Shown here: positions 8,163 to 17,432 of the stretch, piece by piece | Layout of the letters: every line of letters starts with the position of its first letter | Numbering within the stretch: the first letter of the stretch is position 1 | Assembly: GCA_949289635.1 (NCBI GenBank) | Contig: CASEOS010000007.1 | Span: 1 to 64,000 of the forward strand | Origin: an uncultured Eubacteriales bacterium | GTDB taxonomy: Bacteria; Bacillota; Clostridia; TANB77; CAG-508 | Length of the DNA: 64,000 bases | Reading direction: 5' to 3' | Made by a program: the position numbers and the translations under genes | The notes under the pieces: generated by a model | Told to the model about the DNA's origin: nothing | The model's input: the letters and a program-made list of their open reading frames with translations, nothing else | Database searches by the model: none

Positions 8163-10043
8163 ATGGAATATAATGCAGGAGAATATGATGTAGCTGTTGT
8201 AGGAGCAGGACATGCTGGTTGCGAAGCAGCACTTGCAACTGCAAGACTAGGAATGAAAACATTAATTTTTTCAATCAGCTTAGAAGCAATTGCCAATATG
8301 CCATGTAATCCACATATTGGAGGAAGTTCCAAGGGACATCTCGTAAGAGAAATCGATGCTCTTGGAGGAGAAATGGGAAAGAATATTGACAAAACCATGA
8401 TACAAATCAAAATGTTAAACACCTCAAAGGGACCAGCTGTCCATTCACTAAGGGCACAAGCTGACAGAAAAAGATATCAAGCAGAAATGAAGCATACTCT
8501 AGAAAAACAAGAAAATCTAGAAGTAAAACAAGGGGAGATAGTAGATATCATCATTGACAACGGAAAAGTAAAAGCAATAAAAACAGATGTTGGTGCTATT
8601 TACCATGTAAAAGCTGTTATTTTAGCCACAGGCACATATTTAAAAGGAAAGATTTTTATAGGAGAATATTCAAAAGAGAGTGGACCTGATGGTGTAGCAG
8701 CAGCCAACCAATTATCAGATGTTTTAAAAAAGTTAGGAATTCCTTTAGTAAGATTTAAAACTGGAACTCCAGCTAGAATCAACAGAAGAAGCATAGATTT
8801 TAGTAAAATGGAGATTCAAAAAGGAGATCAAGGAATAGAAGCATTTTCTTTTGAAGATGAACCAAAAGATTTTGAACAAGTAGATTGTTATTTAACATAT
8901 ACAAATGAAAAAACACATGAAATTATCAGAAATAATTTACATAGATCACCATTATATGCTGGAAAAATTGAAGGAACAGGACCTAGATATTGTCCATCAA
9001 TAGAAGACAAAGTAGTCAGATTTAGCGATAAACCAAGACATCAAGCTTTTGTAGAGCCAGTAGGTTTGGATACAGAGGAAATGTATATACAAGGAATGAG
9101 TTCATCACTTCCAGAAGATGTACAAATTGCTCTTTATAGAACCATACCAGGTTTGGAACATGCAGAATTTACAAGACCAGCATATGCCATAGAATATGAT
9201 TGTATTGATCCATCAAATTTAAAGCTATCCTTAGAATACAAAGGATTTGATGGATTGTTTATGGCAGGACAAATTAATGGAACATCTGGATATGAAGAAG
9301 CAGCAGCACAAGGATTAATTGCAGGAATTAATGCTGTACAAAAAATAAAAGGGAAAGAGCCATTAATATTAGATAGGTCACAAGCATACATTGGTGTTTT
9401 AATTGATGATATTGCTACAAAAGGAACTAACGAACCATATAGAATGATGACTTCTAGAGCAGAATATAGGCTACTTTTAAGACAAGATAATGCAGATTTA
9501 AGATTAACAAAAATTGGACACGATATTGGATTAATATCAGAAGAAAGATATCAAAAGTTCTTAAAGAAAAAAGAAAATATAGAAAAAGAAAAAGAAAGAT
9601 TACGTCATTTGGTTGTAAAACCAACAGAAAAAGTTAATCAATTTCTGATAGAGCAAGGAACATCAGCATTAACAAATGGAACTAAAATGGCTGAATTATT
9701 AAAAAGACCAGAGTTAACTTATCAAAAATTAAGTGAAATAGATAGAGATAGGCCAGAACTTACAAAACAAGAGCAGGAAGAAGTGGAAATTCAAATTAAA
9801 TATGAAGGATATATAAAATTACAAGAAGCACAAGTGGAAAAATTTAAAAAATTAGAAGAAAAGATATTACCAGATAATGTAGATTATGAAAAAATTAAAG
9901 GGATTAGTTTGGAAGGAAGACAAAAATTAAATAAATTCAAACCACATTCAATAGGACAAGCATCTAGAATATCAGGAGTTTCACCTGCTGATGTATCTGT
10001 ACTTTTAATTTATTTGCAACAATTAAAGGAAAAACAAAATTAA
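8163..10043 (+). CDS. mnmG: tRNA U34 carboxymethylaminomethyl-modifying enzyme MnmG (GidA)
   Basis: The 626-residue FAD protein is the partner of MnmE in wobble-uridine modification. The FAD-binding Rossmann motif [11 protein letters not shown] is at about residues 13-23. The MnmG signatures [11 protein letters not shown] and [17 protein letters not shown] follow, and the C-terminal helical domain is complete. I chose the ATG at 8163 because AAAGGAGAG lies just upstream and homologues start near this point. An in-frame ATG at 8142 lies before the ribosome site. Confidence 0.97.
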   Translation: MEYNAGEYDVAVVGAGHAGCEAALATARLGMKTLIFSISLEAIANMPCNPHIGGSSKGHLVREIDALGGEMGKNIDKTMIQIKMLNTSKGPAVHSLRAQADRKRYQAEMKHTLEKQENLEVKQGEIVDIIIDNGKVKAIKTDVGAIYHVKAVILATGTYLKGKIFIGEYSKESGPDGVAAANQLSDVLKKLGIPLVRFKTGTPARINRRSIDFSKMEIQKGDQGIEAFSFEDEPKDFEQVDCYLTYTNEKTHEIIRNNLHRSPLYAGKIEGTGPRYCPSIEDKVVRFSDKPRHQAFVEPVGLDTEEMYIQGMSSSLPEDVQIALYRTIPGLEHAEFTRPAYAIEYDCIDPSNLKLSLEYKGFDGLFMAGQINGTSGYEEAAAQGLIAGINAVQKIKGKEPLILDRSQAYIGVLIDDIATKGTNEPYRMMTSRAEYRLLLRQDNADLRLTKIGHDIGLISEERYQKFLKKKENIEKEKERLRHLVVKPTEKVNQFLIEQGTSALTNGTKMAELLKRPELTYQKLSEIDRDRPELTKQEQEEVEIQIKYEGYIKLQEAQVEKFKKLEEKILPDNVDYEKIKGISLEGRQKLNKFKPHSIGQASRISGVSPADVSVLLIYLQQLKEKQN

Positions 10044-10047
10044 TCAT

Positions 10048-10141
10048 AAAGTTGCCAAAGGGGACGTGCCATTTTGGCAACTTTTATAAAATAAATATTA
10101 ATAAAAAAGAGGTTGCCAAAATGGCACGTCCCCTTTGGCAC
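10048..10141. repeat. GGGGACG palindromic element 2
   Basis: The left unit (10051-10081) has TTGCCAAA / TTTTGGCAA around the core GGGGACGTGCCA. A reverse-complement copy (10112-10140) follows after about 30 nt. The first 34 nt (10048-10081) are identical to the solitary copy at 55291-55324. It sits between mnmG and rsmG, and an open frame running out of its right arm extends the rsmG frame artificially upstream. Confidence 0.9.
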
Positions 10142-10160
10142 AAAAGAAAGGAATAAAAAA

Positions 10161-10880
10161 ATGGATATAAAGGAATTTTCTGATTTAATGATAGAATATG
10201 GTAAAGAAATCAATATGGTGTTTACAGAGGAACAGCTACAAAAATTTTATCAATATATGAATTTGCTAATAGAATGGAATGAAAAAATAAATTTAACGGC
10301 GATTGTTGAACCAAAGGAAATTATAGTAAAACATTTTATCGATTCTTTAACAATTGTTCAATATATAAAACCAAATGAATCTGTAATAGATATTGGAACT
10401 GGTGCAGGTTTTCCAGGAATACCAATAAAAATTGTACGTGAAGATTTACAAATTACATTATTAGATTCTTTAAATAAAAGAATAAAATTTTTAGATGAAA
10501 TGATAAATGTGCTGAATTTGAAAAATATAAATGCTATACATGCCAGAATTGAGGAGTATGGAAAAAATAAACAATATAGAGAAACATATGATGTGGCTAC
10601 ATCAAGAGCGGTAGCAAATTTAGCAACACTGTCAGAATATATGTTACCTATGGTAAAAGTAAAAGGAAGAGCTATATGCATGAAAGGTTCTGATGTGAGT
10701 GATGAAATTTTCAAAAGTAAGAATGCGGTAAAAATATTAGGTGGAGAAATTGTTGATATACAAAATTTTACACTTCCAAAAAGTGACTATAAAAGGAATT
10801 TGATTTTTATAGAAAAGAAGAGAAATACACCTAACAAATATCCTAGAAAAGCTGGAATTCCTGCAAAAGAACCACTTTAA
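10161..10880 (+). CDS. rsmG: 16S rRNA (guanine-527-N7)-methyltransferase RsmG (GidB)
   Basis: The 239-residue protein has the RsmG pattern: NLTAIVEPKEIIVKHF-type N-terminus, SAM-binding motif VIDIGTGAGFPG, and the later TSRAVANLATL motif. It methylates G527 of 16S rRNA. I place the start at the ATG at 10161 after AAAGGA. The open frame upstream of it is only translated repeat DNA (MPKWHVPFG-like). It follows mnmG and precedes parA-parB, the conserved order. Confidence 0.96.
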   Translation: MDIKEFSDLMIEYGKEINMVFTEEQLQKFYQYMNLLIEWNEKINLTAIVEPKEIIVKHFIDSLTIVQYIKPNESVIDIGTGAGFPGIPIKIVREDLQITLLDSLNKRIKFLDEMINVLNLKNINAIHARIEEYGKNKQYRETYDVATSRAVANLATLSEYMLPMVKVKGRAICMKGSDVSDEIFKSKNAVKILGGEIVDIQNFTLPKSDYKRNLIFIEKKRNTPNKYPRKAGIPAKEPL

Positions 10881-10902
10881 TAGAATTGAAAAAATAAAAG
10901 AA

Positions 10903-10943
10903 AAAAAGTCAAAAAAATTGTAAAAATTTATTGACTTTTTTTT
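10903..10943 (+). terminator. Intrinsic terminator after rsmG
   Basis: AAAAAAGTCAA and TTGACTTTTTT form a stem around an AT-rich loop, followed by a T run. It ends the origin-proximal operon before parA. Confidence 0.75.
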
Positions 10944-11019
10944 TATATTTATATATGATTATAATAGAACACAAACAAACTAAAGAGTAAATATTAACTA
11001 AAAATGGAGGCGAAAGATT

Positions 11020-11808
11020 TTGGGAAAAATTATATCAGTTGCAAACCAAAAAGGAGGCGTTGGAAAAACAACGACAACCGTTAATTTAAGCACAATATTA
11101 GCTAAAAAAGGAAAAAAAGTTCTATTAATAGATGCTGATCCTCAAGGAAATGCAACAAGTGGGTTAGGAATTGAAAAAGAAGTAGAGTTCTCTACCTATG
11201 ATATTTTGGTAAATGATACAGAGATGGAACAAGCACTTCAAAAAACAGTTATCAAGAATTTATTATTGTGTCCATCAAATATGAATTTGGCAGGAGCAGA
11301 AGTTGAATTAGTATCTATGATGTCAAGAGAACAAAGATTAAAAGAAAAATTAGAAGAAATCAAAGATAATTTTGATTATATTTTTATAGATTGTCCACCA
11401 TCATTAGGACTTATTACACTAAATGCGTTTACTGCTTCAGATAGCGTGTTAATCCCAGTACAATGTGAATATTTTGCGTTAGAAGGATTAGGACAACTGT
11501 TAAATACTGTAAATTTGGTAAAAAAACACTTAAACAAAACAATTATGATAGAAGGTGCATTATTAACAATGTATGATATAAGAACAAATCTATCAAATCA
11601 AGTTGTGAAAGAAGTAAAAAAATATTTTAATGATAAAGTATATAAAACAGTTATACCAAGAAATGTAAGATTAAGTGAAGCACCAAGTTATGGAATGCCA
11701 ATTACAGAATATGATCCGAGATCAAAGGGAGCAAAAGCATATATGAAATTTGCGAAAGAATTTTTAAAAATGAATGAAGAAGAAAAGAAAGCAAAACATA
11801 TGATGTAA
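11020..11808 (+). CDS. parA: Chromosome-partitioning ATPase ParA/Soj
   Basis: The 262-residue ParA-type ATPase has the deviant Walker A motif KGGVGKTTT at about residues 10-18, DADPQGN, and the Walker B-like FIDCPPSLGL. With ParB and parS it drives origin segregation and influences DnaA. The start is a TTG at 11020 after GGAGGCG, giving the family N-terminus MGKIISVANQKGGVGK. parB follows after 72 nt. Confidence 0.96.
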   Translation: MGKIISVANQKGGVGKTTTTVNLSTILAKKGKKVLLIDADPQGNATSGLGIEKEVEFSTYDILVNDTEMEQALQKTVIKNLLLCPSNMNLAGAEVELVSMMSREQRLKEKLEEIKDNFDYIFIDCPPSLGLITLNAFTASDSVLIPVQCEYFALEGLGQLLNTVNLVKKHLNKTIMIEGALLTMYDIRTNLSNQVVKEVKKYFNDKVYKTVIPRNVRLSEAPSYGMPITEYDPRSKGAKAYMKFAKEFLKMNEEEKKAKHMM

Positions 11809-11880
11809 AAAGCGACAAGAAAGTTAACATAAACACAAAAACAAAAGATTTATAAATAGAAAAATAAGGAGGAGATATAA

Positions 11881-12720
11881 ATGGCAAAAATGTCAGGCTT
11901 AGGAAAAGGATTAGATGCATTATTTGGACCAGCACCAGAAGAAGAACAAATGCAAGAAAATGATATATTAAAAAATTTAAAGGTAACAGAAGTAGAACCA
12001 AATAGAGATCAACCAAGAAAAAATTTTGATCAAGAAGCATTAGAAGAATTAGCAGAGTCTATAAAAGAGTATGGATTAATACAACCAATTGTGGTAACAA
12101 AAAAAGATGGATATTACGGAATTGTTGCAGGAGAGAGAAGATGGAGAGCTTCTAAAATAGCTGGATTAACAGAAATTCCAGCAATTATAAGAGAAGACAA
12201 TGAAAGAATTAACTCTGAAATTTCTTTAATAGAAAATATGCAAAGAGAAGATTTAAACCCTTACGAAAAAGCATTAGGTGTTAGAACATTAATAGATAAT
12301 TATGGATTATCACAAGAAGAAGTGGCCAAAAAATTAGGGAAAGGCAGAAGTACTATTGCGAATATTGTTAGAATTTTAAATTTAGAACCTAGAGTATTAG
12401 AAATGGCAAAAGAGGGAAAATTAACAGAAGGACATTGCAAAGCATTACTTGCTATTACAGATCCAGAAAAACAATATAAAACAGCTATACAAATGTTAGA
12501 AAGAGGAGCAACAGTTAGACAAGTAGAGAAAAAGGCAAGAGTAAAAGAAACAAAGGAAGAGTTAGATAGAAATCATATATTATATAAAAGTATAGAAGAT
12601 AATTTCCAAAGTTTTTTTGGATCTAAAGTAAGATTAGATGCTGGAAAGAGAAGGGGAAAAATTATCATAGAATATACATCTAATGATGACTTAGAGAGAA
12701 TATTAAATTTAATAAAATAA
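11881..12720 (+). CDS. parB: Chromosome-partitioning protein ParB/Spo0J
   Basis: The 279-residue protein begins with the ParB signature GLGKGLDALFG. It contains the CTP-binding ParB/Srx-like domain with GERRWRAS (about residues 82-89), the ENMQREDLNPYEKA motif, and the helix-turn-helix LSQEEVAKKLGKGRSTI. It binds parS sites near the origin and loads SMC. An AAGGAGGAGA ribosome site precedes the ATG. No complete parS site was found in this window by eye. Confidence 0.96.
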   Translation: MAKMSGLGKGLDALFGPAPEEEQMQENDILKNLKVTEVEPNRDQPRKNFDQEALEELAESIKEYGLIQPIVVTKKDGYYGIVAGERRWRASKIAGLTEIPAIIREDNERINSEISLIENMQREDLNPYEKALGVRTLIDNYGLSQEEVAKKLGKGRSTIANIVRILNLEPRVLEMAKEGKLTEGHCKALLAITDPEKQYKTAIQMLERGATVRQVEKKARVKETKEELDRNHILYKSIEDNFQSFFGSKVRLDAGKRRGKIIIEYTSNDDLERILNLIK

Positions 12721-12734
12721 AGGAAGGTGATTAA

Positions 12735-13256
12735 ATGGAGGAAATAATAGCATTTTTGAAAACAGATACTTTTATAATGATAAATGTCATTATCCTATGT
12801 GTTTTATTTTTAGGATTTTTTATCATGTTAGTAAGACTTCACTCTATTAATAAAAATTATAAGACATTCTTAAAAAAATTAGGTAATGGAGAAACTATAG
12901 AAGAAGATTTAGAAAATTATATGTATAGAGTAGAAAGAGTAGAAAAGCAAAACTCAGAAATTAGAAATCTAGTTAATGCAATAGATGCTAATATGGATAC
13001 TTGTATCCAAAAAATAGGTATTGTTCGATATAATGCATTTAAAGATACAGGAAGTGACTTAAGCTTTGCACTTGCTATGTTAGATGAAAATAATAATGGC
13101 GTAGTTTTAAATGGTATTTATTCAAGAGAAATGTCTAATATATATGCAAAACCAGTAGAAAATGGAAAATCAAAATATACCATTTCAGAAGAAGAGCAAG
13201 ATGCAATACAAAAAGCAATAGAAAACAAACAAATATATAGGGTTAGAGAGAAATGA
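12735..13256 (+). CDS. DUF4446 family membrane protein
   Basis: The 173-residue protein has one N-terminal membrane helix (about 14-38), a short coiled-coil-like charged segment (residues 60-90), and a conserved C-terminal domain with GIVRYNAFKDTGSDLSFALA and NGVVLNGIYSRE. This is the DUF4446 pattern, found just downstream of parB in many clostridia. Function unknown. The start has an AAGGAAGGTG ribosome site 14 nt after parB, and the stop overlaps the next gene by 4 nt, suggesting one operon. Confidence 0.85.
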   Translation: MEEIIAFLKTDTFIMINVIILCVLFLGFFIMLVRLHSINKNYKTFLKKLGNGETIEEDLENYMYRVERVEKQNSEIRNLVNAIDANMDTCIQKIGIVRYNAFKDTGSDLSFALAMLDENNNGVVLNGIYSREMSNIYAKPVENGKSKYTISEEEQDAIQKAIENKQIYRVREK

Positions 13257-14722
13257 AAAAGTTAATCAACCAATTAAAGGAGAAAGATAATATAATTGTA
13301 TGTATATTATTCTTTCTTATTTCTTTAGGAATTAGTTTAAATATATATTTAGAAGCTAGTGATGAAATTTGGAATTTTCAAAATGTATATAAAATGTATA
13401 ATGGTTTCAAAATATATGAGGAAGTTAATGTTATCATTACACCTTTGTTTTTTTGGATAGGAGAAGCTATATTTCATATATTTGGAGCAAATTTATGTGT
13501 GTTTAGATTTTCTAATTGTATAATAATGACCATATTATTTTTGTATACATATAAATTGTTTAAAAAATTGCATTTACCCAAATCCATATCTTTATTAGCT
13601 GTTTTTCTTATGATATTACAACAATTCTTTTTGATTATTAGAATTTGTTTTAATTATAATACAATGGCTTTGTTATTTTTTGTTATGGGCGTTTATTATT
13701 TGATTCATGAAAAGACCAAGGAGAAAATATATATACAAGCAATTATTACAATTTTGATTATAATAACAAAGCAAAATATAGGAATATATTATTTGTTAGG
13801 AAATATAATCTATTTATGTATTTCAAGAAATTCAAGCAAGGCAAAAATCAAAAAAACATTACAATATATGAGTGTTATACTCGTAGGAGGAAGTGTTTTT
13901 ATTACTTATCTAATATGGGATAATAACTTATGGAATTTCTTTAATTATACATTTGGTGGAACATTAGAATTTGCAGATGAAAATTTAATTTTTGATATTT
14001 CTGGTATTACATTTATGGTCAGTGTAATGATTATCAATATAGTTACAAGTGTATTATTTATCAAAAAGAAGTTAGTTTCAGAAGCAAAAATAGAAAATAT
14101 CAAAATATTATTTATATTTTCAACAATGCTTTCTATTTTATGCTATCCAATTTTTAATTGGACACACATTATCTTAGGAACATACCTAATCATTGTAAAT
14201 ATTATTTATATTGCATATATATTGTTAAAAGATTTTAAGCAAGGAATACAAAAAATAGTAAAAATAATAGATGGTATTATGATTGTTGCTATGGTTGCTT
14301 TTTCAGGATTTAATATGTATACATGGATATATATGATAACAAATGATAATTATCCATATTCATGGGAAGATCCTTTTTTCGGTGGTATGATGGGAAAAGA
14401 AGATTTTGAGGAAAATGAAAAAATGATTCAATATATAGAAAAAAATGAAAAAAATGTAATTGTACTTTCCAATAGAGCAGGTTTATATATGATACCACTA
14501 AAAAGAAATAATGGAGATTTTGATTTACCATTTAAGGGAAACCTTGGAATAGATGGTGAAGAAGGATTGATAGAAAAAGTTGACAATATGGAAGAAACAC
14601 AATTTTTAATTTATCAAAATGAAGATGAGGGAATTTATCAAGAAAGTGAAAAAGTCAAAGAATATGTAAAAAATACAAAAAAATATATTGGCGAGATAGC
14701 GGGATTTGAAATATATGAATAA
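13253..14722 (+). CDS. Multi-pass membrane protein, GT-C glycosyltransferase-like
   Basis: The 489-residue protein has about ten hydrophobic segments. An early extracytoplasmic loop with acidic residues (EASDEIWNF near residues 32-40) resembles the catalytic loop of GT-C enzymes such as PMT or ArnT. These use lipid-linked sugars to glycosylate proteins or envelope polymers. A hydrophilic C-terminal domain (about 375-489) would face the outside. It overlaps the DUF4446 gene by 4 nt. The exact substrate cannot be told from sequence. Confidence 0.65.
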   Translation: MKKLINQLKEKDNIIVCILFFLISLGISLNIYLEASDEIWNFQNVYKMYNGFKIYEEVNVIITPLFFWIGEAIFHIFGANLCVFRFSNCIIMTILFLYTYKLFKKLHLPKSISLLAVFLMILQQFFLIIRICFNYNTMALLFFVMGVYYLIHEKTKEKIYIQAIITILIIITKQNIGIYYLLGNIIYLCISRNSSKAKIKKTLQYMSVILVGGSVFITYLIWDNNLWNFFNYTFGGTLEFADENLIFDISGITFMVSVMIINIVTSVLFIKKKLVSEAKIENIKILFIFSTMLSILCYPIFNWTHIILGTYLIIVNIIYIAYILLKDFKQGIQKIVKIIDGIMIVAMVAFSGFNMYTWIYMITNDNYPYSWEDPFFGGMMGKEDFEENEKMIQYIEKNEKNVIVLSNRAGLYMIPLKRNNGDFDLPFKGNLGIDGEEGLIEKVDNMEETQFLIYQNEDEGIYQESEKVKEYVKNTKKYIGEIAGFEIYE

Positions 14723-14759
14723 AGAAGTGAAAATAATTTATAATAAATTTAAATAAGTA

Positions 14760-14789
14760 TTGACAAAATCCTTAAAAATATGTTAAGAT
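14760..14789 (+). promoter_or_regulatory. Promoter for the tRNA-Ser pair
   Basis: TTGACA at 14760-14765 and TAAGAT at 14784-14789 are spaced by 18 nt, some 20 nt before the first tRNA. Confidence 0.7.
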
Positions 14790-14809
14790 AAAAAATGTCT
14801 TTGAGACAT

Positions 14810-14901
<92 letters not shown>

Positions 14902-14911
14902 ATATTATAAG

Positions 14912-14945
14912 AGTTAGATAATGTCAACATATCTAACTTTTATTT
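14912..14945 (+). terminator. Hairpin between the two tRNA-Ser genes
   Basis: AGTTAGATA / TATCTAACT forms a 9-bp stem followed by TTTATTTT. It may be a partial terminator or a processing signal, because the next tRNA lies only about 25 nt further on. Confidence 0.5.
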
Positions 14946-14966
14946 TAAGAAATTATAATTTTATAT

Positions 14967-15056
14967 GGAGATGTACCCAAGTGGTGAAGGGGACTGTTTG
15001 CTAAACAGTTAGGTCCCGAAAGGGGCGCGGAGGTTCGAACCCTCTCATCTCCGCCA
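14967..15056 (+). tRNA. tRNA-Ser (anticodon GCU)
   Basis: The acceptor GGAGATG pairs with CATCTCC. The anticodon stem ACTGT/ACAGT encloses the loop TTGCTAA with anticodon GCT at 15000-15002. The variable arm GGTCCCGAAAGGGGC is long, as expected for serine. CCA is encoded. Confidence 0.97.
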
Positions 15057-15095
15057 AAATAATATAAAGTAAACTTGCTTTATATTATTTTTTTG
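15057..15095 (+). terminator. Intrinsic terminator after the tRNA-Ser genes
   Basis: AAATAATATAAAG / CTTTATATTATTT form a 13-bp stem followed by a T run. Confidence 0.8.
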
Positions 15096-15170
15096 TCTAA
15101 ATTCGACAAAAATATATTTACAAAAATAATTTTTTATATTAATATAAAAGAGGTTTACTGTAAAAATATA

Positions 15171-15199
15171 TTGATAATTATAAAAAAATAAGGTATAAT
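15171..15199 (+). promoter_or_regulatory. Promoter of the pilin-like gene array
   Basis: TTGATA at 15171-15176 and TATAAT at 15194-15199, spacer 17 nt, some 50 nt before the first pilin-like gene. Confidence 0.75.
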
Positions 15200-15249
15200 T
15201 AAATGAGAGAGTAAAACGAAAAAGAAAATATATTATAGGAGGGTGGAAT

Positions 15250-15621
15250 ATGAAAAAAAATAAAAAGAAAATAATAGTTGCATTTATGATTTTTATCATA
15301 GCTATTCTTTTTATCAGTCAAGTGGTACAAGCAACAACGGTATTTAACCCAGAACATTATAAACCATCCTCAACCAATAGTGTTAGTGGGGCAAGCAAAT
15401 TAGAACATTTCGGAAATAAAATTATTGGTGTTGTGCAAATTATTGGTTCTGTTAGTTCTGTTATTGCTTTAATCTTGATAGGAATTAAATATATAATGGG
15501 AAGTGTTGAAGAAAAAGCACAATATAAAGAAACATTGAAGCCATATGTTATTGGCGCAATATTATTATTTGGAATAACTAATATTTTAACGATTGTAGCA
15601 AATGTTGTCGGAGGTTTTTAA
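15250..15621 (+). CDS. T4SS pilin-like (TrbC/VirB2-type) protein 1
   Basis: The 123-residue protein has a positively charged start, a signal-like hydrophobic segment ending VVQATT (about 10-30), and two further membrane helices (about 55-77 and 95-120). The loop between them carries GIKYIMGSVEEKAQYKET. This small two-helix layout is typical of VirB2/TrbC-like pilins of type IV secretion systems. It is the first of four related tandem genes. The ribosome site is TAGGAGGGTG. Substrate and assembly are unknown. Confidence 0.75.
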   Translation: MKKNKKKIIVAFMIFIIAILFISQVVQATTVFNPEHYKPSSTNSVSGASKLEHFGNKIIGVVQIIGSVSSVIALILIGIKYIMGSVEEKAQYKETLKPYVIGAILLFGITNILTIVANVVGGF

Positions 15622-15644
15622 GAAGAAATGGAGGGAGAAAATAT

Positions 15645-16028
15645 ATGAGAAAAATAATAAGCTATATATGTATCTTGTGTCTATTTCTTGTAATGATTTA
15701 TCCAACAAATGTACAAGCATTATCTATTGATGATATATTTACAGGTGCTGATGATTTTCTGACAAAAGGTGGAGGACAAGCAGGTGTAAATACAACCATT
15801 GATGATACTGTTTTATCAGATACATCTGATTTTTTATATAATGTTTTATTAGGTGTCAGCATGATTGTAGCAGTAATTGTTGGAATGGTATTAGGAATAA
15901 AATATATGTTAGCAACCTCAGAAGATAAGGCAGACATAAAACAAACATTACCGGCATATGTAGTATCTTGTATAGTCGTATTTGGAGCATTTACTATATG
16001 GAAAATAATTATTAATATGATTCAATAA
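15645..16028 (+). CDS. T4SS pilin-like protein 2 (divergent paralogue)
   Basis: This 127-residue protein has the same layout as its neighbours: a cleavable signal (ending VQALS), a polar segment, and two membrane helices separated by GIKYMLATSEDKADIKQT. It is the most diverged of the four. The polar region between signal and first helix is longer (about residues 26-60) and includes GGGQAGVNTT. A GGAGGGAG ribosome site precedes the ATG. It may be a minor subunit. Confidence 0.7.
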   Translation: MRKIISYICILCLFLVMIYPTNVQALSIDDIFTGADDFLTKGGGQAGVNTTIDDTVLSDTSDFLYNVLLGVSMIVAVIVGMVLGIKYMLATSEDKADIKQTLPAYVVSCIVVFGAFTIWKIIINMIQ

Positions 16029-16039
16029 GGAGTAGATAA

Positions 16040-16399
16040 ATGAAAAGAAAAAAATTTTTGAAATTTATTGTAGGTATTATATTACTTAGTATGGCAATAG
16101 GAATATATTTGCCAATTCATATGTGTTCAGCACTTACAATAGGGGATCTTACTGGAAATACATTAGGGACATTAACTATTCAGACAACAGGAAATAAGAT
16201 TGTACAAATTGCAAGTACGGTGGGATCTATATTATCTGTTATTGTTATTATTGTTTTAGGTATAAAATATATGATGGGAAGCGTTGAAGAAAGAGCAGAT
16301 TATAAGAAAACAATGCTACCTTATCTCATAGGAGCAATATTTATATTTGCTGCATCTAATATAGCGAATATTATTTATCAATTTGCAATAAATATTTAG
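16040..16399 (+). CDS. T4SS pilin-like protein 3
   Basis: The 119-residue protein has an N-terminal signal (about 8-30) and two membrane helices flanking GIKYMMGSVEERADYKKT. It closely resembles proteins 1 and 4. It starts 11 nt after protein 2, with AGGAG as ribosome site, so it is part of the same transcript. Confidence 0.72.
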   Translation: MKRKKFLKFIVGIILLSMAIGIYLPIHMCSALTIGDLTGNTLGTLTIQTTGNKIVQIASTVGSILSVIVIIVLGIKYMMGSVEERADYKKTMLPYLIGAIFIFAASNIANIIYQFAINI

Positions 16400-16460
16400 A
16401 TGTGCTATAATAAAATTACCTAAAAAGCAAAAGAATATACAAATAAAAGGAGGAAAAGCC

Positions 16461-16817
16461 ATGAAAAAAACTGTAAAAATAATATGTGTTGCAATGATAA
16501 TATTAATGGCACTAACACTTACTGTTAATGCAGCATCATCAGGAGTTGCACCAGGATCATATACAGGTTCAGGAGCATCTGTTAGTTCTATTAATAAAAT
16601 AGGTAACCAAATTATTCAAATTGTAAGTACTGTTGGTTCTATTGCATCAGTTATTGTTTTGGTTGTTTTAGGTATAAAATACATGATGGGTAGTGCTGAA
16701 GAAAAAGCAGAATACAAAAAGACTTTATTACCATACGTTATAGGTGCAGCATTTGTATTTGCGGCTTCAACAATTGCAACATTTGTATTCAACTTTACAT
16801 CTAGCTTAGGTGCATAA
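16461..16817 (+). CDS. T4SS pilin-like protein 4
   Basis: The 118-residue protein has a clear signal peptide (cleavage probably after VNA at about residue 24), a small Gly/Ser-rich segment, and two helices separated by GIKYMMGSAEEKAEYKKT. It has the best ribosome site of the four (AAGGAGGA) and is followed at once by a strong terminator, so it is probably the major subunit. Confidence 0.74.
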   Translation: MKKTVKIICVAMIILMALTLTVNAASSGVAPGSYTGSGASVSSINKIGNQIIQIVSTVGSIASVIVLVVLGIKYMMGSAEEKAEYKKTLLPYVIGAAFVFAASTIATFVFNFTSSLGA

Positions 16818-16840
16818 TAGAATTGAAAAATATAAAAATA

Positions 16841-16880
16841 AAGCTTGGTTTATTTCAGATAACCAAGTTTTATTTTTTTT
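16841..16880 (+). terminator. Intrinsic terminator ending the pilin-like array
   Basis: CTTGGTT / AACCAAG with an 8-10 nt loop is followed by TTTTATTTTTTTT. It separates pilin-like transcription from the downstream machine genes. Confidence 0.85.
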
Positions 16881-17034
16881 TGCTAAATAGAAAAATCGCA
16901 AAATAATTTTTCATAATTTGTAGTATAAAAACAGATAAAAAAGCTATCAAATATGACAAAATGATTACATTCTAATTACAATATAATTAAAAATGTTTTT
17001 TTTTGTATATATATGTACTTTTAAAGGTTTTTTA

Positions 17035-17043
17035 TGTTATAAT
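17035..17043 (+). promoter_or_regulatory. Extended -10 promoter for the T4SS core genes
   Basis: TGTTATAAT (TGnTATAAT form) lies about 40 nt before the PrgI-like gene. The -35 region is weak. Confidence 0.6.
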
Positions 17044-17084
17044 CATATATAAGTGGAAGTGGATATAAAGGAGTGAAAAAACGA

Positions 17085-17432
17085 ATGAAAACATATGAGA
17101 TACCCAGAAATTATAAAGGTGAAAGTAGAATATTATATGTCTTTTCTACCAAAGCATTAATTTATACAATTGTTGGTATGGTGATAGGATTACTATTTTA
17201 CTTTATATTAAATGCATTTGGTATGCAATTTGCAGGGATTATTGCTGATGTTGTATGTGGTGCAATAGGATTTTCAATAGGAACCTTTAAAATACCAGAT
17301 AACAAGAAATTTGAATTTGCCAGAAAAACTGGTGGAGAAAATATAGATGATGTTGCAAAAAGATGGATAAATTTTAAAAGAAAAAAGAATAGAGTATATA
17401 TTTGGACAAAGGAGGACATGAATCATGAGTGA
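17085..17432 (+). CDS. PrgI/VirB3-like T4SS membrane protein
   Basis: The 115-residue protein begins KTYEIPRNYKGESRILYVF, followed by two adjacent membrane helices (about 25-50 and 52-72) and a basic C-terminus. This matches the PrgI-type proteins that replace VirB3 in Gram-positive type IV systems and always precede the VirB4 ATPase. I prefer the ATG at 17085. A GTG at 17073 would overlap the ribosome site AAAGGAG. The 3' end overlaps the next gene by 8 nt. Confidence 0.72.
   Translation: MKTYEIPRNYKGESRILYVFSTKALIYTIVGMVIGLLFYFILNAFGMQFAGIIADVVCGAIGFSIGTFKIPDNKKFEFARKTGGENIDDVAKRWINFKRKKNRVYIWTKEDMNHE

Noticed and set aside
10113..10160. Longer rsmG start giving MPKWHVPFG
   Set aside because: These residues come from the repeat arm; the same peptide appears on the minus strand at the solitary unit near 55324. 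The ribosome site fits ATG 10161.
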